A DNA stretch of 64,000 bases from Roseobacter sp. SK209-2-6 (GTDB taxonomy: Bacteria > Pseudomonadota > Alphaproteobacteria > Rhodobacterales > Rhodobacteraceae): contig NZ_AAYC01000013.1 of assembly GCF_000169455.1 (NCBI RefSeq), positions 95,162 to 159,161 on the forward strand, written 5' to 3'. The notes beneath the pieces are model-generated. The model saw only the letters and a list, made by a program, of their open reading frames with translations. It was not told the origin of the DNA and did not search any database. A program made the translations under genes and the position numbers. Below are positions 51,978-60,380 of this stretch, in pieces; the first letter of the stretch is position 1, and every line of letters starts with the position of its first letter.

Positions 51978-52139
51978 TTAGCTTTCTTGCTTCTTTGCCG
52001 CCGCTTTCATGCGCTCCAAGAGGGCAGCTTTGTCCGCCTTCTTATCGTAGGGGTTCTTGGCTGTGCCCTTGGCGTTATGCTCGGCGTGGCGGGGTTTGTT
52101 AGAGCCCTGGCGTGCGCCGCCCTGTTTGCTGTAATCCAT
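51978..52139 (-). CDS. Small basic protein, 53 aa
   Basis: Reads MDYSKQGGARQGSNKPRHAEHN, then an NPYDKKADKAALLERMKAAAKKQES tail (in pieces): highly charged, no hydrophobic segment, probably disordered with a C-terminal helix. A similar short Lys/His-rich protein is familiar from other roseobacters, but I know no function. Convergent with the acyl-CoA operon, 25 bases from its end. AAGGTTCGACACT precedes the ATG. Confidence 0.65.
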   Translation of the reverse strand: MDYSKQGGARQGSNKPRHAEHNAKGTAKNPYDKKADKAALLERMKAAAKKQES

Positions 52140-52372
52140 AGTGTCGAACCTTGGTTCCAATGAGGGGTAAAAGCGGTCATGACCCATTTCCCCAGGCGAC
52201 GCAAGGCCGCGCCCCGAATGATGGAGGCGTCACCCGCCCCCACCGGATGCCCTCCTATTTCCCGGAACGCGAACAGATTCCCCGAGGAAAACCTGTTCGA
52301 GTGTCATTAGAAAACCCTGCCACCCGTCATATCTGTCAGGTCATCCATGCAGGAGGATATACCTTCGCTACG
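52140..52372. other. Spacer left of the secreted hydrolase
   Basis: 233 bases without a convincing gene. CGAACAG (52270-52276) and CTGTTCG (52293-52299) form a 7-bp stem with a 16-base loop. It may end the hydrolase transcript or control the small basic protein. Confidence 0.35.
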
Positions 52373-53386
52373 CTAGAGGTTCAGCCCCGATGCAATGGCA
52401 TCGATCAGTTGATCGTGGACCGTTGCACGATCCGTTCCTTCGGGGTCTGTACAGATTGGGTCATCCCCTTCTTCTGCAAGTAGCTCAACTGCACCTTGCT
52501 TACAGGTACCCAGGAATGTGAAGTGATTTGCGGGTGCAATCTCAACATAGCGCGCATCCGGAAGACGTCTCGCCAGATTGTTGCCGCTCGACCCGACATC
52601 AACCGCCCTCAGACGGTCTGTACCCCCAAGATTGATGAGCGTTACCCCTGCAAGGGCGTCACCAAGTGTTTCCGCACTAACGGCACCGCCAAAACCTGGA
52701 TCGATAATCGCGGCTTCGGTGATGCGTATGTCGCGCGTATTGGCGCCAAATCCAGGATGATCGGCAAACCTGACACCTCCAAGGTGGAAGAAGATGCAAT
52801 CGGCCGCCTCTGGTCCTTTTGTACAGTTCGCATCTTGAACTGCGCCATCGAACCGCAGACCTACCATTCCAAGGGCCGTTGTACCCCCCAAAGAGAAACC
52901 AACCACTCCGATCCGTTCTTGATCAATGAAAGATGCGAAGACGGGGTCCGAGAGCACCATATCAAGCGCCGCCGACAAATCATTTGCGCGGGATTTCAGG
53001 TCGACAGAGCGACGCGGAGAACTGTCTCCGCTGGTTGATCCGGGGTGGTTGACCGCGAGCACAATCGCGCCTTCTGCCACCAGTCCACTTGCCAGCCAGC
53101 CCAGGCTCTCCGCATTGCCACCTGATCCATGTGACAAAAGCACAAGCGGATGCTCACCCGACGCGACAGCTGGGCCAATAAAGGCAAAGGTCGGATCAAA
53201 GATAGGCCCATCCCCGACCGGGGCACGATAGGTCGGCTTCGCCGCCGGATACCAAATCGAAGCAGCGATCGGCCGTGCACGATGATCAGCCAAGAGATCG
53301 AACCGGTCGTAACCCGGAAGCATATCAGCTGTGGCGGGCATGGCGGATGACAAAGCCAAACTGCAAAGAAGTGCAAAACGTTTCAT
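52373..53386 (-). CDS. Secreted alpha/beta hydrolase (dienelactone hydrolase-like)
   Basis: A 337-residue exported hydrolase: signal peptide MKRFALLCSLALSSAMPATA, then GYDRFDLLADHRARPIAASIWYPA typical of predicted periplasmic dienelactone hydrolases (read in pieces). The oxyanion segment LLSHGSGGNAESLGWLA, nucleophile in VGFSLGGTTAL and His in PANHFTFLG are present. Six or so cysteines near the end may form disulfides. Divergent from a membrane-anchored AraC gene, which is its likely regulator. Base composition is slightly less GC-rich than the neighbours. Confidence 0.85.
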   Translation of the reverse strand: MKRFALLCSLALSSAMPATADMLPGYDRFDLLADHRARPIAASIWYPAAKPTYRAPVGDGPIFDPTFAFIGPAVASGEHPLVLLSHGSGGNAESLGWLASGLVAEGAIVLAVNHPGSTSGDSSPRRSVDLKSRANDLSAALDMVLSDPVFASFIDQERIGVVGFSLGGTTALGMVGLRFDGAVQDANCTKGPEAADCIFFHLGGVRFADHPGFGANTRDIRITEAAIIDPGFGGAVSAETLGDALAGVTLINLGGTDRLRAVDVGSSGNNLARRLPDARYVEIAPANHFTFLGTCKQGAVELLAEEGDDPICTDPEGTDRATVHDQLIDAIASGLNL

Positions 53387-53497
53387 GGAAGCCTCCGTTT
53401 TGAACGTTGCCCCACGAGTGAAGAAAAATGTACGCCTCCGCGTCCTGTTTTCGGGATTCAGGTCGCCGCGATCCGGTTTTCGGACAATAGTAGCCAG

Positions 53498-54535
53498 ATG
53501 CCTATGCTTCCGATCCCTGCCTTTGTCGCCCTTGTTCTTGGCTACCTTGCCCTGCGGACCTACCTGTCTGGAGGAAGGCCACCTCTGGTGATATTTCTTG
53601 CCATCTGCGCCCTGCAATCCTGCCTCGTCACGCTGGTCGTCGGCTATGAAATAGAATGGTTGCGACCGATACTTCCGGTTAGTGCAACAATTGTCCCCGT
53701 CTTGGCCTGGGTTACTTTTCAAGACGCGCTTGTCAGCCGTATGGCTTTGCGTAGCATGGCAGCCCATGTAGCGGCCCCGGTGTTTGCCCTGTTCTGTCGC
53801 CTCTTTGCGCCAGAAACCCTCGATTTTGTCGTACCACTGATCTTTGCGGGCTATGGCGGTGCGATCCTTCTCCGACTGCAAAGTGCATCCGACATGCCCT
53901 TAGCCCGACTTGAAGCTGGCCCTATCCCAGCAGTTATATGGCAGGTTCTCGGATGGGCCTTGATTGCATCTGCGATTAGCGATGTGCTGATTGCCATGGC
54001 CTTTGCGACAGGGAATGAGAACTGGACCGGCTGGATGATCACGCTCTCCTCATCGCTGGTTCTACTCTTTGTTGGACTGCTGAGCGGCAGCCCCTCTGCA
54101 TCAGGCAGCCCAGGCGACGAGCGGCAGATCCCGCACTCTCCTCCCCGTCAAACCAGAGCGGAAGACATCAAGATTGTCGCGAACCTGCAAGCATTCCTGT
54201 CGCGGGAGCCAATGCATCTTGATCCAAATCTGACGCTGGCCCGCCTCTCCCGCCGAATGCACTTGCCAGAGAAACGGCTATCTACTGCGGTCAATCGGGC
54301 AACTGGTGCAAATGTTTCGCGATACATCAATTCATGGCGCATAAGACATGCCTGTGGCTTGATCGAAGAAGGGGCAAGCATCACCGAGGCGATGCTTGCC
54401 AGCGGCTTCAACACCAAGTCCAATTTCAATCGGGAATTCCTGCGAGAAACAGGCATCGCACCGAGCAAATGGCAGAGGAAACCACTCGTCACTTCGAAGG
54501 TGACCTCACTTGCGAAGGCAAGTGGCTCACCATGA
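53498..54535 (+). CDS. Membrane-anchored AraC-family regulator
   Basis: A 345-residue protein. The first 200 residues are a bundle of about six to seven hydrophobic helices (VALVLGYLALRTYL, PPLVIFLAICALQSCLV, IPAVIWQVLGWALIASA and others). After a Ser/Pro-rich linker comes an AraC double helix-turn-helix (LTLARLSRRMHLPEKRLSTAV, SITEAMLASGFNTKSNFNREF). The membrane part probably senses a signal at the envelope. The C-terminal tail after SKWQRKP is encoded by repeated hairpins. Divergent from the secreted hydrolase, 111 bases apart. Confidence 0.88.
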   Translation: MPMLPIPAFVALVLGYLALRTYLSGGRPPLVIFLAICALQSCLVTLVVGYEIEWLRPILPVSATIVPVLAWVTFQDALVSRMALRSMAAHVAAPVFALFCRLFAPETLDFVVPLIFAGYGGAILLRLQSASDMPLARLEAGPIPAVIWQVLGWALIASAISDVLIAMAFATGNENWTGWMITLSSSLVLLFVGLLSGSPSASGSPGDERQIPHSPPRQTRAEDIKIVANLQAFLSREPMHLDPNLTLARLSRRMHLPEKRLSTAVNRATGANVSRYINSWRIRHACGLIEEGASITEAMLASGFNTKSNFNREFLRETGIAPSKWQRKPLVTSKVTSLAKASGSP

Positions 54536-54543
54536 GCTGGTGA
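54488..54543. repeat. Cluster of hairpins at the end of the AraC gene
   Basis: Three palindromes in a row: GTCAC-N7-GTGAC (54488-54504), CACTTGC-GAAG-GCAAGTG (54507-54524) and TCACCA-N5-TGGTGA (54527-54543). They lie in the last codons and just past the stop, facing the convergent GNAT gene; they may act as a terminator or be a palindromic insertion. Confidence 0.5.
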
Positions 54544-54588
54544 TACTCTGGTAAAGTTCCCCTTTAGGGGTCACGCGCAACCCACAGT

Positions 54589-55131
54589 TCAGCATTCAGG
54601 ACGATAGGTCAGGACTTCGTTTGGATAGGCTTGATCACCGATGCAGAAATGCGTGCGCCCGGTGATGGAAAAACCCTGACGTTGATAAAAACCGATAGCC
54701 GAGGTGTTTTCGACATTAGTGGTGAGCCAGGGATGCGGCGCGCCCAGATCTGACGCCTGTCGCAAGCCCGCCTGCAACAGTGCTTGCCCAACGCCGCGAC
54801 CATGGTGCCGGGGCTGAACATAGAGCGTGGTGATCTCCAGTGGGGACCCCTGCCCTGCCGGAGGAAGCGCATCTTTCGTGAGACGGATAAACCCATCGAT
54901 CCCATCACGGTTCTGAGAGACTATAAAAATCTCGCTCTCGCGCTGTAGATGCTCTTCCATGCGCTGCGGCGTCAGTTCCGCAAAGACATAATCAGCGAAA
55001 AACCCGTTCACCCCTTGGCGCAGATAGGTGCCCAGCCAGACTTCAATCGAGAGAGCCGCCAGGCTGGAAGCATCCCCTACCTCCGCTGGGCGCAGGTGGA
55101 TCTTGGGCGCAGTGTCCGCCGCTGCGCTCAT
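54589..55131 (-). CDS. GNAT-family N-acetyltransferase
   Basis: A 180-residue single-domain acetyltransferase. The acetyl-CoA loop is in [23 protein letters not shown] (Q/R-x2-G-x-G/A form, about residue 101, read in pieces), followed by [22 protein letters not shown]-terminal [17 protein letters not shown] is the usual first strand and helix. The substrate is unknown. Its ATG overlaps the hemE stop by 4 bases, so it is translated with hemE. Confidence 0.9.
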   Translation of the reverse strand: MSAAADTAPKIHLRPAEVGDASSLAALSIEVWLGTYLRQGVNGFFADYVFAELTPQRMEEHLQRESEIFIVSQNRDGIDGFIRLTKDALPPAGQGSPLEITTLYVQPRHHGRGVGQALLQAGLRQASDLGAPHPWLTTNVENTSAIGFYQRQGFSITGRTHFCIGDQAYPNEVLTYRPEC

Positions 55132-56162
55132 GCCTCTCGAACGGTGTCGATCATCAGTTTCACATTATCCGGATTGGCATCCGGCGTGATCCCATGCCCC
55201 AGATTGAAGATATGGGGACCGTTCTGGAAGGCCTGCACGATCGCGCGGGTCTCTTTCACCAGCTCCTCGCCGCCGGTGACCATGTGACGCGAAGCCAAAT
55301 TGCCCTGGACACAGCCGTCGACCTGAAGATTCTGCGCGGCCCAAAGCGGATCTACCGAGTTATCCAAGGCCAGACAGTCAATGCCGGTCTCCTTGGCAAA
55401 GCCAAGATAGGCGTCACCAGCCTCGCGCGGGAAGCCGATGACCGGGATACCCGGATGGCGTTCTTTCAGGGCAGCCGTGATCTGGCGGCAGGGCTCCAGT
55501 GCATATTTGCGGAAATCCTCCCCCTTGAGCGAACCGGCCCAGCTATCAAAGATCTTGACCACCTCGGCCCCGGCCTCGATCTGTTTCGACAGATAGTCAA
55601 TGGTGGCCTCGGTGATGCGCGCCAGCAGGGCTTCGAACAGGGGGCGATTTTCCTGTTTCAAAGCATGGGCGGGGCCTTGATCCGGAGTGCCGCGACCGGC
55701 GATCATATAGGTGGCCACAGTCCAGGGCGCGCCCGCAAAGCCGATAAGCGTGGTCTCGGCAGGCAGTTCACGCGACAGGATTTTAACCGTCTCATAGATC
55801 GGGTTCAGGGTCTCGTGAATATCGCTTGCTGGGCCAAGTTTGGCGAAATCCGCCTCACTGGTGATGGTCGAAAGGCGTGGCCCCTCACCGGTTACAAACC
55901 ACAGATCTGCGCCCAGCGCCTGGGGAATCAGTAGAATATCGGCAAACAGAATGGCCGCATCAAACCCATAGCGCCGGATCGGTTGCAGAGTGACCTCGGC
56001 CGCCAGTTCGGAATTGTAGCAGAGCGACAGGAAATCACCGGCCTGCGCACGCGTTGCGCGATACTCTGGCAGGTAGCGACCCGCCTGACGCATCATCCAG
56101 ATCGGCGGGACAGATTGCTTCTCACCAGCCAATGCGCGCAGGATTTTCTTCTGTTCAGCCAT
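55128..56162 (-). CDS. hemE: Uroporphyrinogen decarboxylase
   Basis: The 344-residue enzyme removes four acetate carboxyls from uroporphyrinogen III in heme synthesis. Signatures: [17 protein letters not shown] near residue 17 (substrate Arg), [13 protein letters not shown] near 145 and ITGFPREAG-like [14 protein letters not shown] near 245. The start [11 protein letters not shown] at 56162 was chosen; a longer open frame exists upstream. It is divergent from hemC, the preceding step but one, with 110 bases between. Confidence 0.97.
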   Translation of the reverse strand: MAEQKKILRALAGEKQSVPPIWMMRQAGRYLPEYRATRAQAGDFLSLCYNSELAAEVTLQPIRRYGFDAAILFADILLIPQALGADLWFVTGEGPRLSTITSEADFAKLGPASDIHETLNPIYETVKILSRELPAETTLIGFAGAPWTVATYMIAGRGTPDQGPAHALKQENRPLFEALLARITEATIDYLSKQIEAGAEVVKIFDSWAGSLKGEDFRKYALEPCRQITAALKERHPGIPVIGFPREAGDAYLGFAKETGIDCLALDNSVDPLWAAQNLQVDGCVQGNLASRHMVTGGEELVKETRAIVQAFQNGPHIFNLGHGITPDANPDNVKLMIDTVREA

Positions 56163-56272
56163 GTCACCCTCGAAATTTGCCTCGCCCCTGAGGTCGGCTC
56201 TTGGCGGCAAATTGTCAAGGCCCGCATGCAGGACGCTTGCAACGGCATTATGCCGCTACTAAAGCTGAGCGC
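56163..56272. promoter_or_regulatory. Divergent hemE/hemC promoter region
   Basis: A 110-base spacer serves two heme genes in opposite directions, allowing shared control. No clear FnrL or other box was identified by eye. Confidence 0.5.
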
Positions 56273-57232
56273 ATGACACAGAACCTGCCATCCCCCGCTT
56301 CGCCCTTGAAAATTGGCACCCGTGGCTCTCCGCTTGCCCTGGCGCAGGCCTATGAGACACGCGCGCGCCTGGCCAAGGCATTCGACCTGCCGCAAGAGGC
56401 CTTTGAGATCGTTGTGATCAAGACAACAGGCGACAATCAGGCACTGATCGCGGCAGATAAGCCCCTGAAGGAACTGGGTGGCAAGGGGCTCTTTACCAAG
56501 GAGATCGAAGAGGACCTCTTGTCCGGTGCGATTGATATTGCGGTCCATTCGATGAAGGACATGCCGGTTCTGCAGCCAGAGGGCTTGCTGCTGGATTGCT
56601 ACCTGCCCCGCGAAGATGTGCGTGATGCCTTTGTTTCACCCAAGTTTTCACGGCTGCAGGATCTGGCGGCGGGTGCTGTAGTTGGCACCTCTTCGCTGCG
56701 CCGTCGTGCACAGCTGATGAATCGCCGTCCGGACCTGAAGGTGGTTGAGTTCCGTGGCAATGTGCAAACACGCCTGAAAAAGCTGGAAGATGGTGTTGCG
56801 GAATGCACCTTCCTGGCCATGGCTGGCCTGAACCGGCTGGCGATGGAGAGTGTGCCTGCCACCGCGATTGAGACAACGGATATGCTGCCTGCCGTAGCGC
56901 AGGGCGCGATCGGCATTGAGCGACGCAGCGATGATAGCCGCGTGGCCGCGATGCTGGAAGCGATCCATGACAAGGCCACCGGCCAGCGGCTGGCAGCGGA
57001 ACGCGCCTTTCTGGCGGCATTGGATGGATCCTGTGAGACGCCTATTGCCGGTCTGGCGGAACTGGATGGCGGCACCCTGCGGATGCGCGGCGAAGTGCTG
57101 CGCCCGGATGGCTCTGAGGCCATTGCCGAGGATCAGAGCTGCGCCATTGAAGATGGTGCCGCACTTGGGCGCGATATGGCAGCCAAACTGCTGGACCAGG
57201 CAGGCCCAAGCTTCTTTGATTGGCGTCAGTAG
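56273..57232 (+). CDS. hemC: Hydroxymethylbilane synthase
   Basis: The 319-residue porphobilinogen deaminase joins four porphobilinogen units. LKIGTRGSPLALAQA opens the protein, followed by GLFTKEIEEDLLSGAIDIAVHSMKDMP (read in pieces), TSSLRRRAQL and ERAFLAALDGSCETPIAG, where the cysteine carries the dipyrromethane cofactor. The ATG at 56273 was preferred to codons overlapping hemE. A stem-loop follows the stop at 57255-57286. Confidence 0.97.
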   Translation: MTQNLPSPASPLKIGTRGSPLALAQAYETRARLAKAFDLPQEAFEIVVIKTTGDNQALIAADKPLKELGGKGLFTKEIEEDLLSGAIDIAVHSMKDMPVLQPEGLLLDCYLPREDVRDAFVSPKFSRLQDLAAGAVVGTSSLRRRAQLMNRRPDLKVVEFRGNVQTRLKKLEDGVAECTFLAMAGLNRLAMESVPATAIETTDMLPAVAQGAIGIERRSDDSRVAAMLEAIHDKATGQRLAAERAFLAALDGSCETPIAGLAELDGGTLRMRGEVLRPDGSEAIAEDQSCAIEDGAALGRDMAAKLLDQAGPSFFDWRQ

Positions 57233-57254
57233 CACACCGTTCTTGCCAAAGTGC

Positions 57255-57286
57255 CGCCACGACATACGCCAGAGTATGACGTGGCG
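57255..57286. terminator. Long stem-loop between hemC and desaturase gene
   Basis: CGCCACG-A-CATAC (57255-57267) pairs with GTATG-A-CGTGGCG (57274-57286), a 12-bp stem with one A/A mismatch and a 6-base loop. No T-tract follows, so it may be a terminator helper or an RNA element of the desaturase leader. Confidence 0.5.
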
Positions 57287-57341
57287 ACTCATTTGACCGC
57301 TCCGCGGATGCCGGCGAGCCTTCCATCAGGAGGAGCGCAAC

Positions 57342-58286
57342 ATGACACCGGGAAAATCCTATCTAAGTTCGGATGAAATCCGTCCCTTGGCCGAGCGATC
57401 CGATGTGATGGGATTTTGGCTGGTAGTTCATTGCTGGGGCACTATCGCGCTGGCAATAGGCCTCTTTGCTCTCTGGCCAAACCCGTTGAGTTTTCTTGTC
57501 GCGGTTATGGTCATTGGGTCGCGTCAGCTGGGTTTGGCGATTCTCATGCATGAGGCCGCGCATAATGCTCTGTTCAAGAACCGGAAATGGAATGACACCG
57601 TGGGAGAGTGGCTCTGCGGGCGGCCCATTCTGGCAGAACTGGCAGCCTATCGCCATTACCACCTCACCCATCATCGCTTTACCCAGACCGACAAGGACCC
57701 GGATCTCAAGCTCAGCTCGAAATTCCCGACCTCCAAGGCCTCACTCAAGCGCAAATTCACCCGCGACCTGACCGGCCAGACAGGCGCCAAACAGTTGATC
57801 GGCCAGATCCTGATGAGCTTCCGCTTGGCCGGGGATGAGGATGCGATTGAGGCCGCAGCTTCCGATTTCGCCCAGAGTTTCAAGGCACCACATCTGTGGA
57901 AATCCCTTCCAGTCTTTGTCTCAATCGCGGTGCTGATGAGCCTGATTGGAGACTGGTGGTGGGGGCTGGCCTTTTGGTTGCTGCCCTACCTGACCTGGTT
58001 TCAGTTCGTGTTGCGCGTGCGCAATATCGCTGAACATGGGGCAGTGGAACAGTCGCAAAACCCGCTGCAGAACGTGCGCACAACCAAGGCAGGTCCGATT
58101 GCCCGGCTTTTTGTCGCCCCCTATTGGGTCAACTTCCATCTCGAGCATCACATGGTCATGCATGTGCCCTGCTGGCAGTTGAAGCACATGCACAAAGCGC
58201 TGATTGCCAAAGGTCTGGGTCCCGATATGCGCATTGCACGGGGCTACGGCCAGGCCCTGGCAGAGGCAGGGTGGAAGCGGGCCTAG
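57342..58286 (+). CDS. Fatty acid desaturase (membrane di-iron)
   Basis: A 314-residue membrane enzyme with the full set of histidine boxes: LMHEAAHN (H-x3-H), HYHLTHHRF (H-x2-HH) and HLEHHMVMH (H-x2-HH), plus GAVEQSQNPLQNVRTT near residue 235, typical of delta-9/12-type acyl-lipid desaturases. Introduces a double bond into membrane lipid acyl chains; position unknown. AGGAGGAGCGCAAC precedes the ATG. It is the second desaturase in the window, with different boxes from the one at 23.7 kb. Confidence 0.92.
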   Translation: MTPGKSYLSSDEIRPLAERSDVMGFWLVVHCWGTIALAIGLFALWPNPLSFLVAVMVIGSRQLGLAILMHEAAHNALFKNRKWNDTVGEWLCGRPILAELAAYRHYHLTHHRFTQTDKDPDLKLSSKFPTSKASLKRKFTRDLTGQTGAKQLIGQILMSFRLAGDEDAIEAAASDFAQSFKAPHLWKSLPVFVSIAVLMSLIGDWWWGLAFWLLPYLTWFQFVLRVRNIAEHGAVEQSQNPLQNVRTTKAGPIARLFVAPYWVNFHLEHHMVMHVPCWQLKHMHKALIAKGLGPDMRIARGYGQALAEAGWKRA

Positions 58287-58338
58287 GCCGCTTCTCCTGT
58301 GCTTCTTTAGAACAGCGCTTGGACGGTTCGTCGGAGCG

Positions 58339-59202
58339 CTACAATTGTCCCGACCAAGCCAGCCAGCTCTCTGGACTTCCTCGGAAGACATTCAGATCGA
58401 CATCCCCCGCGATGCCAGGCACCTGCCCGGTGCCCGAGTATTGCCAAAACTGCCATGCGGCACCGGGATAGATCTTTCGCGGATGACCCGCGACCGAGCG
58501 AAGCCAGAACTCCGTTCCTGCGATCTGGCCAATCTCGGTCTCTTGGTAGAAATCCACCGTTGTGTAGATTACAGGGCGGCGACCGTAATGCGCTTCGAGA
58601 ATACGTAGAAATTTTCGCGCTTCTGCGCGCACGACTTTACCATCCGGACGTTTGGTGCAGGTTTTGGAAAAGGGGTTCCACTCCATGTCCAGAACCGGCG
58701 GGAGTGCCCCGGGATCTTTGGGAACATGACGGATGAACCAACGGGCCTGCTCCGCAGCCGGGCGACAAAAATAGAAATAGTGATAGGCGCCACGCGCTAC
58801 CCCGGCGGCACCTGCTCCGCGCCAGTATTCCTTAAATCTGGGGTCAGCTAAATCGCCACCTTCGGTGGCCTTGAGATAGGCAAAAGAGATCCCAGCCTTT
58901 CGGGCCTGTCGCCAGTCGATTTCACCCTGCCAGCGCGACGCATCAATACCATGTATCGCATAGGCGCCAGGGCCACGCCCCTGCCAGTCAAAGGGGTCAC
59001 TATCGCCAAATCTGGGGAAGGTCGAGAGCCGCGACAGCTGTGCTGATGATGCCGGGGCCGAAGGGGAGGTAACCACGCTTCTGTCAGGGGTAACAACCTG
59101 CGAATGTTGTGGCGTTCGGGCGCAGGAGGCTAGCAACACCCCAGCCAGCAAAGAGACACACATCAAGCAAGTGCTGGTAAGTTTCGCCCGTAACCAGGCC
59201 AT
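58339..59202 (-). CDS. GH25 lysozyme-like lipoprotein
   Basis: A 287-residue glycoside hydrolase family 25 (muramidase) protein. Signal with lipobox LLASC (Cys27) and a Ser/Pro-rich linker, then the barrel: HGIDASRWQGEIDW (Asp87), SFAYLKATEGG, VARGAYHYFYF and VLDMEWNPF (Asp172/Glu174, the catalytic pair of the DxE motif). It would cleave the glycan strand of peptidoglycan from the periplasmic face. A role in cell wall turnover or competition is inferred. Confidence 0.88.
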   Translation of the reverse strand: MAWLRAKLTSTCLMCVSLLAGVLLASCARTPQHSQVVTPDRSVVTSPSAPASSAQLSRLSTFPRFGDSDPFDWQGRGPGAYAIHGIDASRWQGEIDWRQARKAGISFAYLKATEGGDLADPRFKEYWRGAGAAGVARGAYHYFYFCRPAAEQARWFIRHVPKDPGALPPVLDMEWNPFSKTCTKRPDGKVVRAEARKFLRILEAHYGRRPVIYTTVDFYQETEIGQIAGTEFWLRSVAGHPRKIYPGAAWQFWQYSGTGQVPGIAGDVDLNVFRGSPESWLAWSGQL

Positions 59203-59460
59203 GAATCACTCCTACTCGAACCAAAAACACAGGGGCCCAGAGGACCAGGGCGAGCCCTTGCAACTATCCTCTCTCTAGAATGCAGCTTTTCCTAGACTTG
59301 AAATCAAGCCCCAGAAAACCAGCGGGGCCTTTGGGTAAGTTTTTGCGATACCTTGGCGAGGGAGCTATAAGAAAATCCAACCCACAGGCGGAGCGCCAGA
59401 AACCAGCGACCACCTCAGGCTGGACCCTCATGGAAAAAACCGATCCGAGCTTTTGATAGC
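59203..59460. other. Spacer between hemF and GH25 genes
   Basis: 258 bases without a convincing gene. The promoter of the GH25 gene (minus strand) probably lies at its left end. No repeat or operator recognised. Confidence 0.4.
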
Positions 59461-60354
59461 TCAGACCCACTTCGCCAGAGGCGGCAGGCTCATCAGAACG
59501 GCATTGGCATCATGGCCGGTCTCCAAGCCAAACTTTGTTCCCCGGTCATAGACCAGATTATATTCAGCATAGAGGCCACGGTGTACCAATTGGGCCTCTC
59601 TATCGGCCTCCGAAAACCCCTGCTGCCGCCGCTTTTCGACCAGAGGAACATAGGCTGGAAGGAAGGCTCGTCCGATATCCTGGGTCAGTGCAAAATCCGC
59701 CTGCCAATCACCGGAATTGCGATCATCCATAAAGATGCCGCCGACACCACGGGCCCGGCCCCGATGCGGAATGTAGAAATACTCATCCGCCCAATCTTTC
59801 AGCTGCGAATAGAGATCCTCTCCATGCGGGTCGAGATGGCGCTTTTGTGTCTGATGAAAATGAGCGGTGTCCTCATCGTATTCGATACATGGATTGAGAT
59901 CCGATCCACCGCCGAACCACCAGCCATGCGGCGTCCAGAACATACGGGTATTCATATGAACCGCAGGCACACGGGGGTTGCGCATATGCGCCACTAACGA
60001 AATACCCGAAGCCCAGAACCTTGGGTCATCCTTCATGCCCGGCAGCCCCTTGCGCGCTGCCATGGCCATCTGCGCCCTCTCTCCCAATGTGCCATAGACT
60101 TCGGAGATATTGACGCCGACCTTCTCGAAAACCCGGCCACCGCGCATCACACTCATCAGGCCGCCACCGGCATCCGCCCCCTCATCAGAGCCACGTTTTG
60201 TCTCTGTCACCTCAAAGGATCCAGGCTCCAGTTCAGCAAATGGCCCCGTTGTGTGGCTCTGCTCCAGCTCTTCAAAAGCTGCAACGATCTGGTTTCGCAA
60301 TTCGCGGAACCAAGCTGCTGCCAGAGCTTTTTGCTCTTTCATTTCTGCATTCAT
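59461..60354 (-). CDS. hemF: Oxygen-dependent coproporphyrinogen III oxidase
   Basis: The 297-residue enzyme converts coproporphyrinogen III to protoporphyrinogen IX with O2. Typical blocks: GGGLMSVMRGGRVFEKVGVN, VHMNTRMFWTPHGWWFGGGSDLNP, FHQTQKRHLDPHG and LYAEYNLVYDRGTKFGL (all read in pieces). The start MNAEMKEQKAL at 60354 is one of three possible (60375 TTG, 60342 ATG). It follows an SDR gene by 26 bases on the same strand. Confidence 0.96.
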   Translation of the reverse strand: MNAEMKEQKALAAAWFRELRNQIVAAFEELEQSHTTGPFAELEPGSFEVTETKRGSDEGADAGGGLMSVMRGGRVFEKVGVNISEVYGTLGERAQMAMAARKGLPGMKDDPRFWASGISLVAHMRNPRVPAVHMNTRMFWTPHGWWFGGGSDLNPCIEYDEDTAHFHQTQKRHLDPHGEDLYSQLKDWADEYFYIPHRGRARGVGGIFMDDRNSGDWQADFALTQDIGRAFLPAYVPLVEKRRQQGFSEADREAQLVHRGLYAEYNLVYDRGTKFGLETGHDANAVLMSLPPLAKWV

Positions 60355-60380
60355 CTGAGGTCTGTCTTCCTGCAAATCTG

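Noticed and set aside
52151..52483. Possible 110-codon gene on the plus strand
   Set aside because: It runs into the hydrolase gene in antisense and has no domain or ribosome site.
55128..57232. oriC next to hemE, as in Caulobacter
   Set aside because: The hemE/hemC spacer is only 110 bases, is not AT-rich and has no DnaA boxes.
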